From Anaeramoeba flamelloides (lineage: Eukaryota > Metamonada > Anaeramoebidae): a stretch of 64,000 nt of DNA. The stretch spans positions 3,410,001 through 3,474,000 of the forward strand of contig JANTQA010000063.1 in assembly GCA_027625915.1 (NCBI GenBank). Direction: 5' to 3'. Under the pieces are notes generated by a model. The model did not search any database and had not been told where the DNA came from. It saw only the letters and a program-made list of their open reading frames with translations. The position numbers and the translations under genes are program-made. This document shows positions 45,043 through 56,216 of this stretch, piece by piece. Each line of letters starts with the position of its first letter. Position 1 is the first letter of the stretch.

Positions 45043-45236
45043 CCGTCAGTTCCACTTATAAGGCACAAACTGCTACAAAATTTAAGGCACAAAAAAAATC
45101 TAAAATTAAGGCACAAAATTCAGATTCTAGTAAAATAAATTGTAAAAAAAAAATTACAAAATTTCTACCTTAATTTGAGATTTTTTTGTGCCTTAAATTT
45201 CGTTGAAAGTTTGTGCCTTAAAAGTGGAACTGACTG
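45043..45236. mobile_element. MITE F, copy 8
   Basis: A 194-bp palindrome with ends CCGTCAGTTCCAC and GTGGAACTGACTG between TA dinucleotides. It lies apart from the 35-40 kb cluster and is inserted in or next to the decayed LINE. Confidence 0.85.
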
Positions 45237-46857
45237 TAATCGTTTACATTTATTAAATTTTTCTTTCAGTTGTTTTAAATTATAAACAAAATTATATCTA
45301 TTTATTATTCGGATATCAATAATTATTTCGATTTTTTATTTCTGTGTAAATATGAAATATTTCAGACTATCCGTTCGGAATTTTTTAGTTTGCGTTCTGT
45401 CGTTATATGAGAAAAAAAAGTTCAGAAAAATTTATTTCATTGACATCCAGAATGAAAATTACTGAAGAGTTCGATTCATACAGCTATTCCAAGGGTATCG
45501 AGAAATTTCTTCAATATCAAAATATGATGTTGATATAGATTTTTAAAACTTAGATATAATGATAAGAAAGTTTGTATTGAAAAAAAAATTTTCCTAAATG
45601 TGTTGATATGAAAAATAAACTTGTTATGTGATCGAAAAAAAATTCTTTTGTTTGTTTTTTATTAAAATTTCTAAATAAAAATTTAGAAATTCGTTCAAAT
45701 AAGAGATATTAATTACTCGGCCATTAAATAATAATAAAAAATAAAAAAAATCATTTTTTTGGGGGGGCTTTTATGTCGTTTCTTAATAATTAAACGATTT
45801 TTAGATTCATTTTGGATTCTGAAAATTTATTTTTTTATAAAATCAGATAAAATTCTTGAATTTTTGTACATTTAGGAAATTTTTGTTTCAATATGAACTT
45901 TCTTATTCTTCATTTCAACTTTTTAAAAATTTATATTAACATCAAAATTTGATATCGTAAAAAATTCACAGTGGTATTGGAAAAACTGTAATGGATAAAA
46001 ATAAATGATTCGACGAAATAGAGAGGTTCAATAAAAAAATAATTTTTATAATACATTTTTTTTTTTGATTTTTAGCAATAAAGACTTCTTTAAAAATTTA
46101 TGAAAAATTTGAATTTTTTTGAGGTTCCAAAAATACTTTTATTTGATTCTAATAAAAATGAAGATTTCATTTTTTTTTTTTTTTTGTTGATTTGATTATT
46201 AATTAGCGAATAAAATTATTCTTTGGATATAATTTCTTTCTTATTTTAATTGATTTTACTATTTTTTTTTTGTGAATGATTTGCATTAAAAAATCGTGAA
46301 ATTCTTTTTTTCTTGGTTTTAAGTTTTTTTGCAATTTGTTATTTGATTTTTAATAAGTTCACTTATAAAAAATTTTTTGATACAGAATTTTTGTAATGAA
46401 AAAATATCTTATTGGAAATTATTTTAATTGTTTCTTACTCGACCTTGAAGATTAAATATTGAATAAAATCACTTCTTTTTCCTTGTATTAATTCAGTGAT
46501 AAGGCTTGATTTTATGTATTGTTTTTGAAACAATCTATTAGATCAGTTAATTTTATATTAAATAGTACTAAGTATGTTTTTTTCAGTAATATTTTGTTAT
46601 TAATATGTAAAATTTCTGTATAATGTTATTGTAAATTATTGAGATTGAATTGTTGCTGTATTTATACAGAAAATATATTAATGTATCTGAGATGATAGTT
46701 TAATTTTTGAATTTTTGTTTAAATGATAATTTTTGGAGGTATGTTATTTTCAAATTTTTTGTTTTCAGTTGATAAACAAGTGTAAATGTACTTTTTTTAA
46801 AAATAATTTTGTATTATTTTTAATGAAATTTAAAATCAAGTTTTAAATGTAAATTTA
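45237..46857. other. Gene-free spacer with a weak inverted pair
   Basis: A block at about 45470-45580 is repeated in inverse at about 45890-45990 (TCAATATCAAAAT with neighbours) and again directly at 47630-47740. No coding signal is seen. The tRNA follows. Confidence 0.5.
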
Positions 46858-46928
46858 GCAAAATTAGTTCAGTGGCAGAATGGTGGTCTTCCAAACCGTT
46901 GGCCGGGGTTCGATTCCCCGATTTTGCA
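46858..46928 (+). tRNA. tRNA-Gly (anticodon UCC)
   Basis: 71 nt fold into a full cloverleaf. The acceptor stem is GCAAAAT with ATTTTGC, discriminator A. The D-arm is GTTC-AGTGGCA-GAAT. The anticodon stem-loop is GTGGT-CTTCCAA-ACCGT with anticodon TCC. The variable loop is TGGC and the T-arm CGGGG-TTCGATT-CCCCG. Internal A and B boxes are intact and a T7 run follows at 46935, fitting RNA polymerase III termination. There is no intron and CCA is not encoded. Decodes GGA/GGR glycine codons. Confidence 0.95.
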
Positions 46929-46934
46929 ATTTAC

Positions 46935-46941
46935 TTTTTTT
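46935..46941 (+). terminator. Pol III T-run terminator
   Basis: Seven T residues begin 6 nt after the last base of the tRNA-Gly, the normal RNA polymerase III stop signal. Confidence 0.7.
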
Positions 46942-47066
46942 AATTCTTCCTTTTTTTTTTCTTTTTTTAATGAAACGAAAAAAATTTGAAAATAACAATT
47001 AAATAGTTTGTTTTTCAAACTTTTTTATGATTATTGTTGATTTATATTTTCAGAAAAAAATATCAT

Positions 47067-47535
47067 AATGAAAAAAATCAAGGAGAAGATTTTTAATAGT
47101 AAATATTAGAAAAATTGTTTTAAAATTTCTCATATTTTAAAATGAAACACTTATATATAAGAATCAAACGTTTAAGAATTAGAGATCACTCATTTATTAG
47201 AATGGCAATTGATGAAACCACACTTGTTCAAAACACACTTCAATCAATCAAAAAACAAGAATTAAAATTATCATATTTCCAACTCTTGTAAACCTCCTCT
47301 AAAACCCTATTGTTTTTCATAATAAGATCTACTTAAGTTTTCAAACAATTACATAAGTATTCTATAAAAACACACTCTTTAATGAACTTTCGGTTGGTTT
47401 ATTACTATGTTCATAAAAATTTTGGTTATTTATAAAAATGATGTGATTTTCAATATTTTCAATTACACAACAATTAATATAACATAAACAACAAAAAATC
47501 TTTTCCAGGATTTTTTTCTTATTGGTGTTTTTTTC
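47067..47535. mobile_element. Inverted-repeat element M, copy 2
   Basis: The arms GAAAAAAATCAAGGAGAAG and mirrored GAAAAAAATCCTGGAAAAG enclose about 470 bp related, in inverse, to 12785-13285. Shared words include TTCATTAAAGA and ACTTAAGTAGATC. A 49-codon frame (47142-47291) starts MKHLYIRIKRLRIRD; its equivalent in copy 1 is not open, so it is not called as a gene. Confidence 0.6.
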
Positions 47536-48129
47536 ACTACTATTTTATTCAAACAAGAAAAAACAAATTATTTTTTCCATTTTTTTCTGACAAAGTTTTT
47601 TTTTTTTTTTGGTTTTAAGGATTAAATGATACAAACTTTCCAAAGTTATCAAGAAATTTTTTCAATATCAAATTTTGGTAGTGAATAAGATTTAAAAAAC
47701 GTTGAATATGAGAATAAGGATGATCATTTTGAAAAACTTTATTTCTAAAATGATCTTATATTAAGCATCTTCTTCACGATCACCATAACTTTTTTGTAAA
47801 TAAATTAAACATTTGAAAATTTTCACTTTTTGATAACTTCACTTATAATCAACACCTTGGTCAATAAAAGATCTTGGATCAGAAAATATATTTTTGAAAG
47901 TTATTTTACGATTGAAGTTGAAAAATCCAATTTTCCAGGTTCTTGAATAATTTTTTTCGAAGTAATAGTAAAAAATTAGAAATTTTTTCTTTGCACAGCT
48001 AAGAGGTCATTTTATTATATATTTCAAAAGCCATTTTAAATTTAAATACCTTATAAATGGATAATGAATTATTTTGATTCTTAAAGAATTATTTATTAAT
48101 ATAAATTGAAAAAAATATTTTTGTTTGGA

Positions 48130-48620
48130 TTTTGTGTTATTTTTTTTAATTTTCAAAATAAACCCTAAATTTTCAAAAATTTTCAGTTTATTTCTTAAAA
48201 TTAAAAAAAGATGCAGGTAACTTTTCCAGAATTTAAAAGAATTGAGTGAAATATTTGGTTTTTGTCCATTCTTAGAAATTTAGAAAAAGAGCTGTTATTT
48301 TTTCTTGAGTTTTCTGTTTATTTGAAAAATCGATAGATTTAACAAATAAAAAAGAAGACCCCAAAAAAACCTAGGCACTCTACGGCACTTGACTGTAGTT
48401 TCATAAACTCTAAAATTGGAATTTAGTAAAATCAAAGATTTTCTCTATTCTTTTGAATTCTTTAAAAGATAGGTACTTGGTGGACACTTTCTTTTCTTTT
48501 CTTTTTTTTTTTTTTATCTATTGAAATAAACTGAAAATTAAATTAAATATCAGTTTATTTCTAAAATTAAATAAAAACATCCGGCTTTTTAATTATTTTT
48601 TTCTGAATTTAAAAGAATAG
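48130..48620. repeat. Hairpin mosaic K, segment 3
   Basis: Carries ACCTAGGCACTCTACGGCAC, TTGAAAAATCGATAGATTT and AAAGAATTGAGTGAAAT pieces shared with the other K segments, several in inverted pairs. Confidence 0.6.
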
Positions 48621-48839
48621 AGTAAAATCTAAATCCCATTCCACTCAACACCATCATGAAAAAAATTTTTGAAAAAAAAATTAAATATTTGAAAATTATC
48701 ACTTTTTGATAACTTCAATTATAATAAAAACTATTGGTTAATAAAAGATATTTGATCAAAAAAGATTTTTAAAGATATTTTATAATTTAATTTTAAGAAT
48801 CTAATTTTCCAGCTTCTATTAAGATTTTTTTTCAATTTA

Positions 48840-49258
48840 AGGGGTTATCGTCACCATAGATTTCTCTATTATCAATGTATGTTGTATTTGGGTGTAAATG
48901 ATATTAGTGAGCCATGGCTCAAATAGCTCTAAAAAATCTATTATAAATCTTATTGCACAATAAATTATTACATTTTTTACTAATGATCACAATTAAAAAA
49001 GTTCATTTTGAAATTATTTTTTTTTAATTCCTTTCCAAATCTAAAATAAGAAACTCCAAAATACAGTATTCTGGTATTTAATAATTTAGATTTAGAACTT
49101 CCAAAAGTGACTATTTTAATAATTTTTGAATTTCAAAGATTAACTCAATAATCATCAACATAAAAGTACAAAGACTGATTAGTTTTGTTTGATTTTGATA
49201 AAGATACTTGTAACATCAATATATTTGCATGATTTGAGAAATAATTTGACAAAAAACT
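48840..49258 (-). repeat. Dispersed repeat L, copy 2 (inverted)
   Basis: Inverted relative of 40645-41060, about 8 kb away. It starts at TTATCGTCACCATAG and ends at GAGAAATAATTTGACAAA. Confidence 0.7.
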
Positions 49259-49769
49259 TTATTCGTTAATTATTTAATTTTTAAAAAAAAACCAATTTTT
49301 TATTAACTAATCTACATTTCGCTACAAATTTAAGAAATATTTTTTATGACTTTGGAGTCTGAAAATTAATAATTCAACCTTTAAATTTATGGCGAAATGA
49401 ATATTTTATTCTGAAATTGCTGGGTTTTTTACTAATACATAGATCATTTTTAATTGATGAGATCAACAAATATTACTACTTGATTAATCGATTTTTAAGC
49501 GACATTTGAACCATGTAACACAAATGTAGATTTACCCATAAAAACATACTTTGATCCTAGGCTTCTCCTTGGTAGACGCTAATCCCTTAATAGCAAAATA
49601 ATTGAAATATTTTTTTCTCCATAGTTAAGATATCATTTTATTATATTTTAAAAGTATTATGAAAATGATGAATATCTTTTAAATTAAAAAAAATAATATT
49701 TTGACTCCTAACGAATTATTTGTTCTTTTAAATTGAAAAAAATATTTTTTATCTGATTTTCCGTTAGGT

Positions 49770-50400
49770 TTTTTTTAATTTTTGAAATAAAATGAAAATT
49801 TTTATAAATTTTCAGTTTATTTCAAAAAGTAAAAAAAACCGCAGTTAGCTTTTCCAGAATTTAAAAGAATTGAGTAAAATCTATGATTTTTCTCCATTGT
49901 TTTAAATTCTGGAAAAGCAAGGCACTCTATGGACCCTTTCGTTAGGTTTTCCGGAATTCAAAAGAATTGAGTAAAATAAAATAGATTTTACTCTATTCTT
50001 TTAAATTCTGGAAAATATATGATATTCCTGTTAAGTTTTTTTTCATTTTTAAAATAAACTGAAAATTTATTAAAATTTTTGGTTTATTCCAAAAAGTAAA
50101 AAAAAACCTATGACACTTCCGTTAGGCTTTTTTTAAATATATAAATAAACTGAAATTTTAAGAAAATTTACGGTTTATTACAAAAAGTAAAAAAAACGGA
50201 GTTAGGTTTTTTTAAGTTTTCAGTTTTATTTGTGAATTTTTATGGGTTTTTTTAGTTTTCTATTTATTTGGAAAATCAATAGATTTTCTGTGTACACCAA
50301 AAAGTAAAAAAAACCTAGAGCTTTTTTCAAATAAAAAGAAAACTCAAGAAAGCCTAGACACTTTACGACACTATACGGCACTCTACAGACACTGGATATT
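49770..50400. repeat. Hairpin mosaic K, segment 4
   Basis: The densest K segment. Consecutive units of the type CCGTTAGGTTTTTT, TTTGAAATAAAC plus inverted partner, and TCCAGAATTTAAAAGAATTG plus inverted partner, end in CACTTTACGACACTATACGG. Confidence 0.6.
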
Positions 50401-51297
50401 TACCATCAGTTTTTTTTTCTGTATTGGGTTTTTTTAGATGAGTAGAGTCTTTTCAAAACTATTAGTTATTATCTCTTTTAAAGAAAATATCCTAAAATTG
50501 AATTTAGGGAAATTCATTATCGGATCCTTTTCAAAATTTATACTATAAAAGATCTTTTTTGAGACTAGGGGTTTTTAAAAATCGTGTTACTATTAACAAC
50601 AATAAATACAACACTATCAAGATTTTTAATAACAGAATGTTGATTATTTTGTGAATAAACTCTACAAAAAGGATGAAATGGTAATAGAAGTGATAAGTTT
50701 GCCTAACCTGCCTTTTCAATTTAATTTTTTCATACTAGTGAAAGTGGCCTAGTCAAAAATGAAAAATACAATTTATTTTTAAGAATAAATCAAACATATA
50801 ATATTTAGAAATACAAGAAATAATAAACTCTATATTAGAATTAATAATCATAAAAGAAAAGCCTAAACAAATCCTAAATTTCAAAAAAAAAAAAAATCTT
50901 AATAAATTTTTTAGTCCCCCTTCATTTAAACATCTTGTGCAAAATTATAAATTTCTTTATAAAATTAAAATTATTGAAAATAAGATTTTTTACTTCCAAA
51001 TATAAAATTTTTAAAAGAACTAACAATACCTAACTTTTCTTAATTTTAATTTTTTCTTTCAAACAAATATTTTTTTACAAATTTAATTATTTAAAAAAAT
51101 AAAAAAGTAAAGAAAAAAAAAAAAAAAAAAAAAAAAGCTAAAAAGCAAAATAAAAAAAAAATTGACTAAATGAGAAAAAATGATTTTGATCTAAAAATTG
51201 AAATTTGAGTTTGAGAAGAATAATGAATTAAATTCATAAAATATGTTCTATTTCTTCAATAAAATTGGAGCCTTTGGCTGAAAAATGTTTATTAAAG

Positions 51298-51298
<1 letters not shown>

Positions 51299-51361
<63 letters not shown>
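51299..51361. repeat. TA microsatellite
   Basis: About 31 uninterrupted TA units. Confidence 0.95.
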
Positions 51362-51363
<2 letters not shown>

Positions 51364-51469
51364 TTTAGGAGTAGGTTAAAATTCCTCTTGTTTACTGTTA
51401 AGTTTTTTCTAAATGTTTTTTTGGTTAAGAAACTAATATATTTTTAAAATAATATCAAAACTTTAAAAA

Positions 51470-51670
51470 AACAAGTTAACTGTGATTTTCCAGAATTTAA
51501 AAGAATAGAGTTTTAATATGATTCTATTTTACTCAATTCTTTTGAAACCTGGAAAACTTTACAAGAGTGTCCGTCAAGTGCCTAGATTTTCAATAATTAA
51601 AAGAATAAAGAAAAATCTCTAATTTTTACTCTATTTTTTCGAATCCAGGAAAACCTAGGACACAGAATAA
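51470..51670. repeat. Hairpin mosaic K, segment 5
   Basis: Contains TCCAGAATTTAAAAGAATAG with its inverted partner TTCTTTTGAAACCTGGA, and GTCAAGTGCCTAGATTTT. Confidence 0.6.
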
Positions 51671-52918
51671 TTTTCACAAGGGGTACAGTTTTTCTGTTCC
51701 ATGTGTATTATATAAATACGGTATTTTCAAAACTATTAGTTATTATCTATAAAACCAAATTTCACAAAGTTGAATTTAAACTAAAATTCACCCCTCAGTT
51801 TATTTTGAATTTTTATCTGAAAAGGTACCTTTTTTTCTAGACCAGATACTTTTAAAAATGGTTGTACTACTGATAACAATAAACATAATATCTAATAAAT
51901 TTGAAGTTCTGTAATTTTTATTCGATTATAAATTAATTTTATTATTAATGATGAAAAATTAATAAAATTGGTAGTTTTGTCTAACTTGGAATTTTCCAAT
52001 ATTATTTTTTAATAATCTGAAAAGTAAGATTAAATATTGAAAAAAATCAAGAGAAATTCAAAAAAGTAAACTCAAAACCAACTCAAACAAATTTTTATTA
52101 TTTGGTTGGTATTTGATTGTAAAATCCTTCTTCTAAAGTTCGTATCAAAACGAATCAAAGAAAAATAAATAAGAGGGAAAAAAAGTATAACTTCTAGGAA
52201 AGTCCATGGGCAATTCATAAAGAATGATTCTGTTGATCATTATTTTATTTTGTTGGTCAAAATTTCAGGTTTAGATGTGTTTTAGAAAGCTTTTTAATTC
52301 ACTTGTGGGTTTAATATGAGGAAAAACAATTTGTTTTTAATTTCCAAAAGAAACCAAATTTAAAAATAATTATCCCAATTTTTTGTTATTTTTCTTTTAC
52401 TTTTTTTTATTTTAATTTAAGACGAAAAAATGATATTTCGAACCAAAAGAACTGAATATTAAAATATTAATTTTTTTATTATAATAGATAAATTCAATCT
52501 AAAAAATATATTTATTTACAAAATTAGATTTTTAATGAGACAATTATTTTGAAATGAGGTTTAAATTCAGGGATTATTTGTTTTCAAGTTGATTGTTGGC
52601 TTTTCTTTTTACAAAGAAAAAAAATATGACCACCCACAGGCTGATACATAAAGATTGCATTTAAAAATAGAAAGGCTTTTCTTTTTAAAAATAATGGTTT
52701 TTAGATTTTTTTTTATTGAATTAATTTGATCAAAAGAAAGATCAAGAATGAAAAGAAAAGAAAGATAAGAAATAAAGGTAAACAACACTTTTGGTACCTC
52801 ACTTTTTCTTTTGATTGATCATAAGCAGTAAAACTCTCTTTTCATTTCTCAATAGTTTTGTTTTCCAAGAGAAAAACTAAAAAAAATGTTGTTTTCTTAA
52901 ATCTTAAGTCAATGTATA

Positions 52919-53156
52919 CTGGTATTTGAAATTCAAATTGGATAAATGTTCAGTTGATCGTGTAGATTTTCAATTATTAAATCTTGGTTTTTTTGAGAAT
53001 ATTTCGTTTTCCCAATAAATCTCAGAAAATCATACCAAAACAAATAAATATAGATCACCAAAATTACATCCTATTTCTTTGCAAACTCAATTTAAAAAAG
53101 AAAAGGAAATGAAAAAGGAAGTGAAAAGTTTTTCCCATTTATTATTTAAATACAAG
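52919..53156. mobile_element. MITE D, copy (238 bp)
   Basis: The left end is CTGGTATTTGAAATTCAAAT. The right end mirrors it as CCCATTTATTATTTAAATAC then AAG, with TA on both sides. It also keeps the inner GGAAGTGAAAAG arm. Confidence 0.7.
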
Positions 53157-53746
53157 TAAGATTAAACTCAAAACAATTTGTACTACGAAACAATTTTATT
53201 TGAATTTACAGGAATTAATATACTTTTTAATCTTTTCATAATCAAGAATTGGTCATAACCAAAACTTTTATTCAGTAAAGATATTATCTGAAGTAAAAAA
53301 AAAATACTGTTCGATTCATATTAAGAATTATAAATTTTGTCTCATCGTACAATCAGGAAACCTTAATTTAATCTCAAGATTTTTATTATCAAATGGTTTT
53401 ATGAATATCTTGAGATTTTTCCAACCGCTTTATGAAAATAATATTCTGGTAACTTGAAATAAAAAATGTCTTTGATTAATTAAAAAATGACAGTTTTAGA
53501 CTTTTTCAGTTTGTTCTTTGAGACAAGATAAAATCAGTCAGAAAAGATTAAGTCTAATCAGAACACATGAGTCTATATTAAATCAAGAATAATATCTCGT
53601 TTTTGAAATTTTTGACAGATTTCTAATTTCCAATCTCATTCTTTGAAATAATTTTAATCTCAATCTTCATTTCATTCTAAGGTAATTTTCAAAATATGAG
53701 GAATTTTTGATTTCATTTTTTCAAGAATATAGTTTTTTCATTAATT

Positions 53747-55156
53747 ATGAAAATACCTTCTTTTCTTCAACCAATCTTTAATTTGTTAACCAACCCAAAA
53801 AATACAAGGGTTGTTTTGATCTTAGTTTTATGCTGCGAATTGATTCTCAATTTCTTTATTGTGCAGAAGGTGCCTTACACTGAAATTGATTGGGAAGCCT
53901 ATATGGACGAAGTAGCAGGGCCATTGGTGCATGATGAGTGGGACTATACAAAGCTTAGAGGGGGGACAGGACCATTAGTTTACCCAGCAGGCTTTGTTTG
54001 GCTTTATGGGCTGTTATACAAGCTGACAGATTCTGGTCTAAACATCAAAAGAGCACAATACATCTTTATCGGATTTTACATGGTCTTTATTTTTATTGTA
54101 CTCAACTTGTATGCGATCGTCATTGAACAAAATTCAAATAACAAAGATAAAGTAAAAGGAGAAAAAGAACAAAACAATCAGAACAAAAGCAAAAACAAAA
54201 GCAAAAACAAAAACAAAAATAAAAATAAAAATAATAAAAAACAACAAAATGGAAAGAAACAAGAAAAAGAGCAAGTCAAAGAAAAGCGTTCAAATGTCTC
54301 AAGTCTTTTAACAAAATTTGAATTCCAGCCTTGGATACTTCTTTGTCTTGCCTTTAGTCGAAGGATCCATTCCATTTTCGTGCTTCGACTATTTAATGAT
54401 CCCTTAGCGATGCTGTTATTCTATTTCTCTGTCTATTTGATGATCAAAAATAGATGGTGGGTTGGGTGCTTTGTATACTCGCTTGCTGTCTCCATTAAAA
54501 TGAACATTTTCCTTTTTGCGCCTGGCCTTTTGTTGTTAATGCTTAAAACACATAGCTTTATCAAAACAATTTTCCTTCTTGCAGTTTGTGCGATCACCCA
54601 GGTGGTTCTTGCGATCCCATTTTTGCTAGTAAACCCTTTGGGGTATTTAAACAAAAGCTTTGAGCTCAGTAGAAAGTTTTTCTACATCTGGTCGGTCAAT
54701 TGGCAATTCCTTCCAGAAGACTTTTTTTTGAGCAACGCTTGGTCATATGGTCTTCTTGCTTTGCAGTTGGGATGCTATATCCTCTTTGCAACAAAAAAAT
54801 GGATTTCACACGAAAAAAGCTATAAGAACGCATTGAATAAAGGCAAGGTGACCGCTGAGCATTTCATTTATATCTTGTTTACAAGCAACTTTATTGGAAT
54901 TGTCTTTTCAAGAAGCCTCCATTATCAGTTCTTTGTTTGGTATTATCACACAATCCCATATTTATTAATCAAAACGAAAATACATTGGGTGTTCCAAATC
55001 TTGATCTTATTAGCTATCGAAGTTGTTTGGAATGTTTACCCTCCAAACGCTTATGCCTCATTAGCCTTAAATTTGCTTCATTTGATTGTCTTAATATTAC
55101 TGTTTTTGAAACCTGTTCCAAAGCCTAGAAGCGAAAACACTAAAAAAACTAATTAA
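53747..55156 (+). CDS. ALG3: Dol-P-Man:Man5GlcNAc2-PP-Dol alpha-1,3-mannosyltransferase
   Basis: Intronless, 469 residues, close to the family length. It adds the sixth mannose, from dolichyl-phosphate-mannose, to the lipid-linked N-glycan precursor on the lumenal side of the ER (EC 2.4.1.258). The family signature is clear: EIDWEAYMDEVAGP near residues 45-58 with the DE-type luminal loop, GGTGPLVYPAGFVWLYG, SRRIHSIFVLRLFNDP, NWQFLPEDFFLSNAW, and FTSNFIGIVFSRSLHYQFF. About ten hydrophobic membrane segments are visible. Between the second and third lies a Lys/Asn-rich insert (about 127-182) that yeast and human ALG3 lack. The C-terminus ends KKTN, a KKxx-type ER retrieval signal. Start: first ATG before the membrane segment typical of the family. 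Looks intact. Confidence 0.95.
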   Translation: MKIPSFLQPIFNLLTNPKNTRVVLILVLCCELILNFFIVQKVPYTEIDWEAYMDEVAGPLVHDEWDYTKLRGGTGPLVYPAGFVWLYGLLYKLTDSGLNIKRAQYIFIGFYMVFIFIVLNLYAIVIEQNSNNKDKVKGEKEQNNQNKSKNKSKNKNKNKNKNNKKQQNGKKQEKEQVKEKRSNVSSLLTKFEFQPWILLCLAFSRRIHSIFVLRLFNDPLAMLLFYFSVYLMIKNRWWVGCFVYSLAVSIKMNIFLFAPGLLLLMLKTHSFIKTIFLLAVCAITQVVLAIPFLLVNPLGYLNKSFELSRKFFYIWSVNWQFLPEDFFLSNAWSYGLLALQLGCYILFATKKWISHEKSYKNALNKGKVTAEHFIYILFTSNFIGIVFSRSLHYQFFVWYYHTIPYLLIKTKIHWVFQILILLAIEVVWNVYPPNAYASLALNLLHLIVLILLFLKPVPKPRSENTKKTN

Positions 55157-55466
55157 TCTTTAAGAGTTATTTTTTTTTAAAATTACATAATACACACAAA
55201 ACTCTATATCGATAATATTTAAATAGTTTTTCGTCAAAAAAATATATTTTTGAATTACTCGAAATGAATTAATTTTAGAAAAATATATTTTTGAATTTTG
55301 TTTTTTTTTGAAAAAACAAAAAAAAAAAAATTTAATTCAAAAACACTCTACTTTCTTAATAAAGATCTAATATATAAGCTATATTAAACACCATTTTATC
55401 ATTAAATGCCTTTTTATTTGAATTGGGCATTTTTCAATATAATTTTTTTTTTATTATATTTATTAT
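55157..55466. other. Convergent 3' spacer
   Basis: Short AT-rich stretch between the ends of ALG3 (+) and the tentative small gene (-). No feature other than presumed polyadenylation regions. Confidence 0.6.
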
Positions 55467-56216
55467 TCAATAATGATGAGATCTTTTTTGAAGCATCGGG
55501 TCACTACCACTACCAGTGTAATTCTCTTCAGATCTAATAATCGGATTCTTAATGAAAAATGATATTACGAGGGTGAACTTTTTTTGATTGGAACAATTAA
55601 AAAGAAGTTTTGGTAAAGTTTCAAAAGGAATTTTAATCCTGAAAATGTAAAAGTTTTTGTAAAACATTAATCAACCTTTTGATGATTGTATATTTCTATA
55701 GACTTAAATTTCTTCAATTTGTAGTAAAATGGTTGCTTTAAGTAAAATATAAATTTAATTTGTGATGTTTATATAACCCTTTAGATTAGGAAAAGTTATG
55801 ATTTTGGGAGAGTCTTTTTATAAAAGTTAAGTCATTAAGATTGGAAAAAAAATCAAAAAAAAATCTTTTTGAGATCTTAAAAGGATAAAAGGGAGCAAAA
55901 ATCTTAAACTGTCATACTTGGGTTTTCAAATAATCCACTACCATTTTTAAATTGGAATCAAGTCGCAATACTCTGTTTTTTTTTTTTTTTTTCAAAATTT
56001 ATGTTTTTTTATTGTTGGATTTTTTGAAATCAATTATACAACATCTATTAAACTATATATTATAAAATTGAACCCCGTCCAAATACTCAATTGTAAATCC
56101 CTTTTTTATACAATTTACTTATTATGAGTTCCCTTTTTGAAAACGTTTGGATTCCTCCTCTTTGTATTTTTTTTAAAGTGTTTATGGGAGGGGGGGTACA
56201 CGAGATAAAAAACCAT
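55467..56216 (-). CDS. Tentative three-exon small basic protein (77 aa)
   Basis: Proposed exons on the minus strand: 56216-56119, 55972-55918, 55547-55467. Donors are GTAAAT and GTATGA, acceptors AACAG and ATTAAG, and frames join (phases 2 and 0), ending at TGA. The exons are GC-richer than their surroundings. The product would start MVFYLVYPPSHKHFKK, contain RRNPNVFKKGTHNK and VLRLDSNLKMVVDYLKTQ, and end DPMLQKRSHHY. I do not recognise it. The last junction is uncertain: the minus-strand frame stays open up to 55667, and other acceptors in that stretch would also keep frame. The first two exons and their junction are the firmer part. Confidence 0.42.

Larger units (their letters stand above)
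47536..53746. other. Gene-free repeat mosaic
   Basis: About 6 kb without a supported gene. It holds direct repeats (47800-47960 with 48655-48840; 50395-50745 with 51690-52005), K segments, L copy 2, a TA microsatellite at 51299-51361, and MITE D copy 52919-53156. The last few hundred bases should include the ALG3 promoter. A GTAATTTT...ATATAG pair at about 53682-53732 could be a short 5' UTR intron. Confidence 0.6.

Noticed and set aside
47142-47291. 49-codon ORF starting MKHLYIRIKRL, faintly like an elongin-B-type ubiquitin fold
   Set aside because: It lies inside element M copy 2, and the matching region of copy 1 is not open. The similarity is too weak to support a gene.
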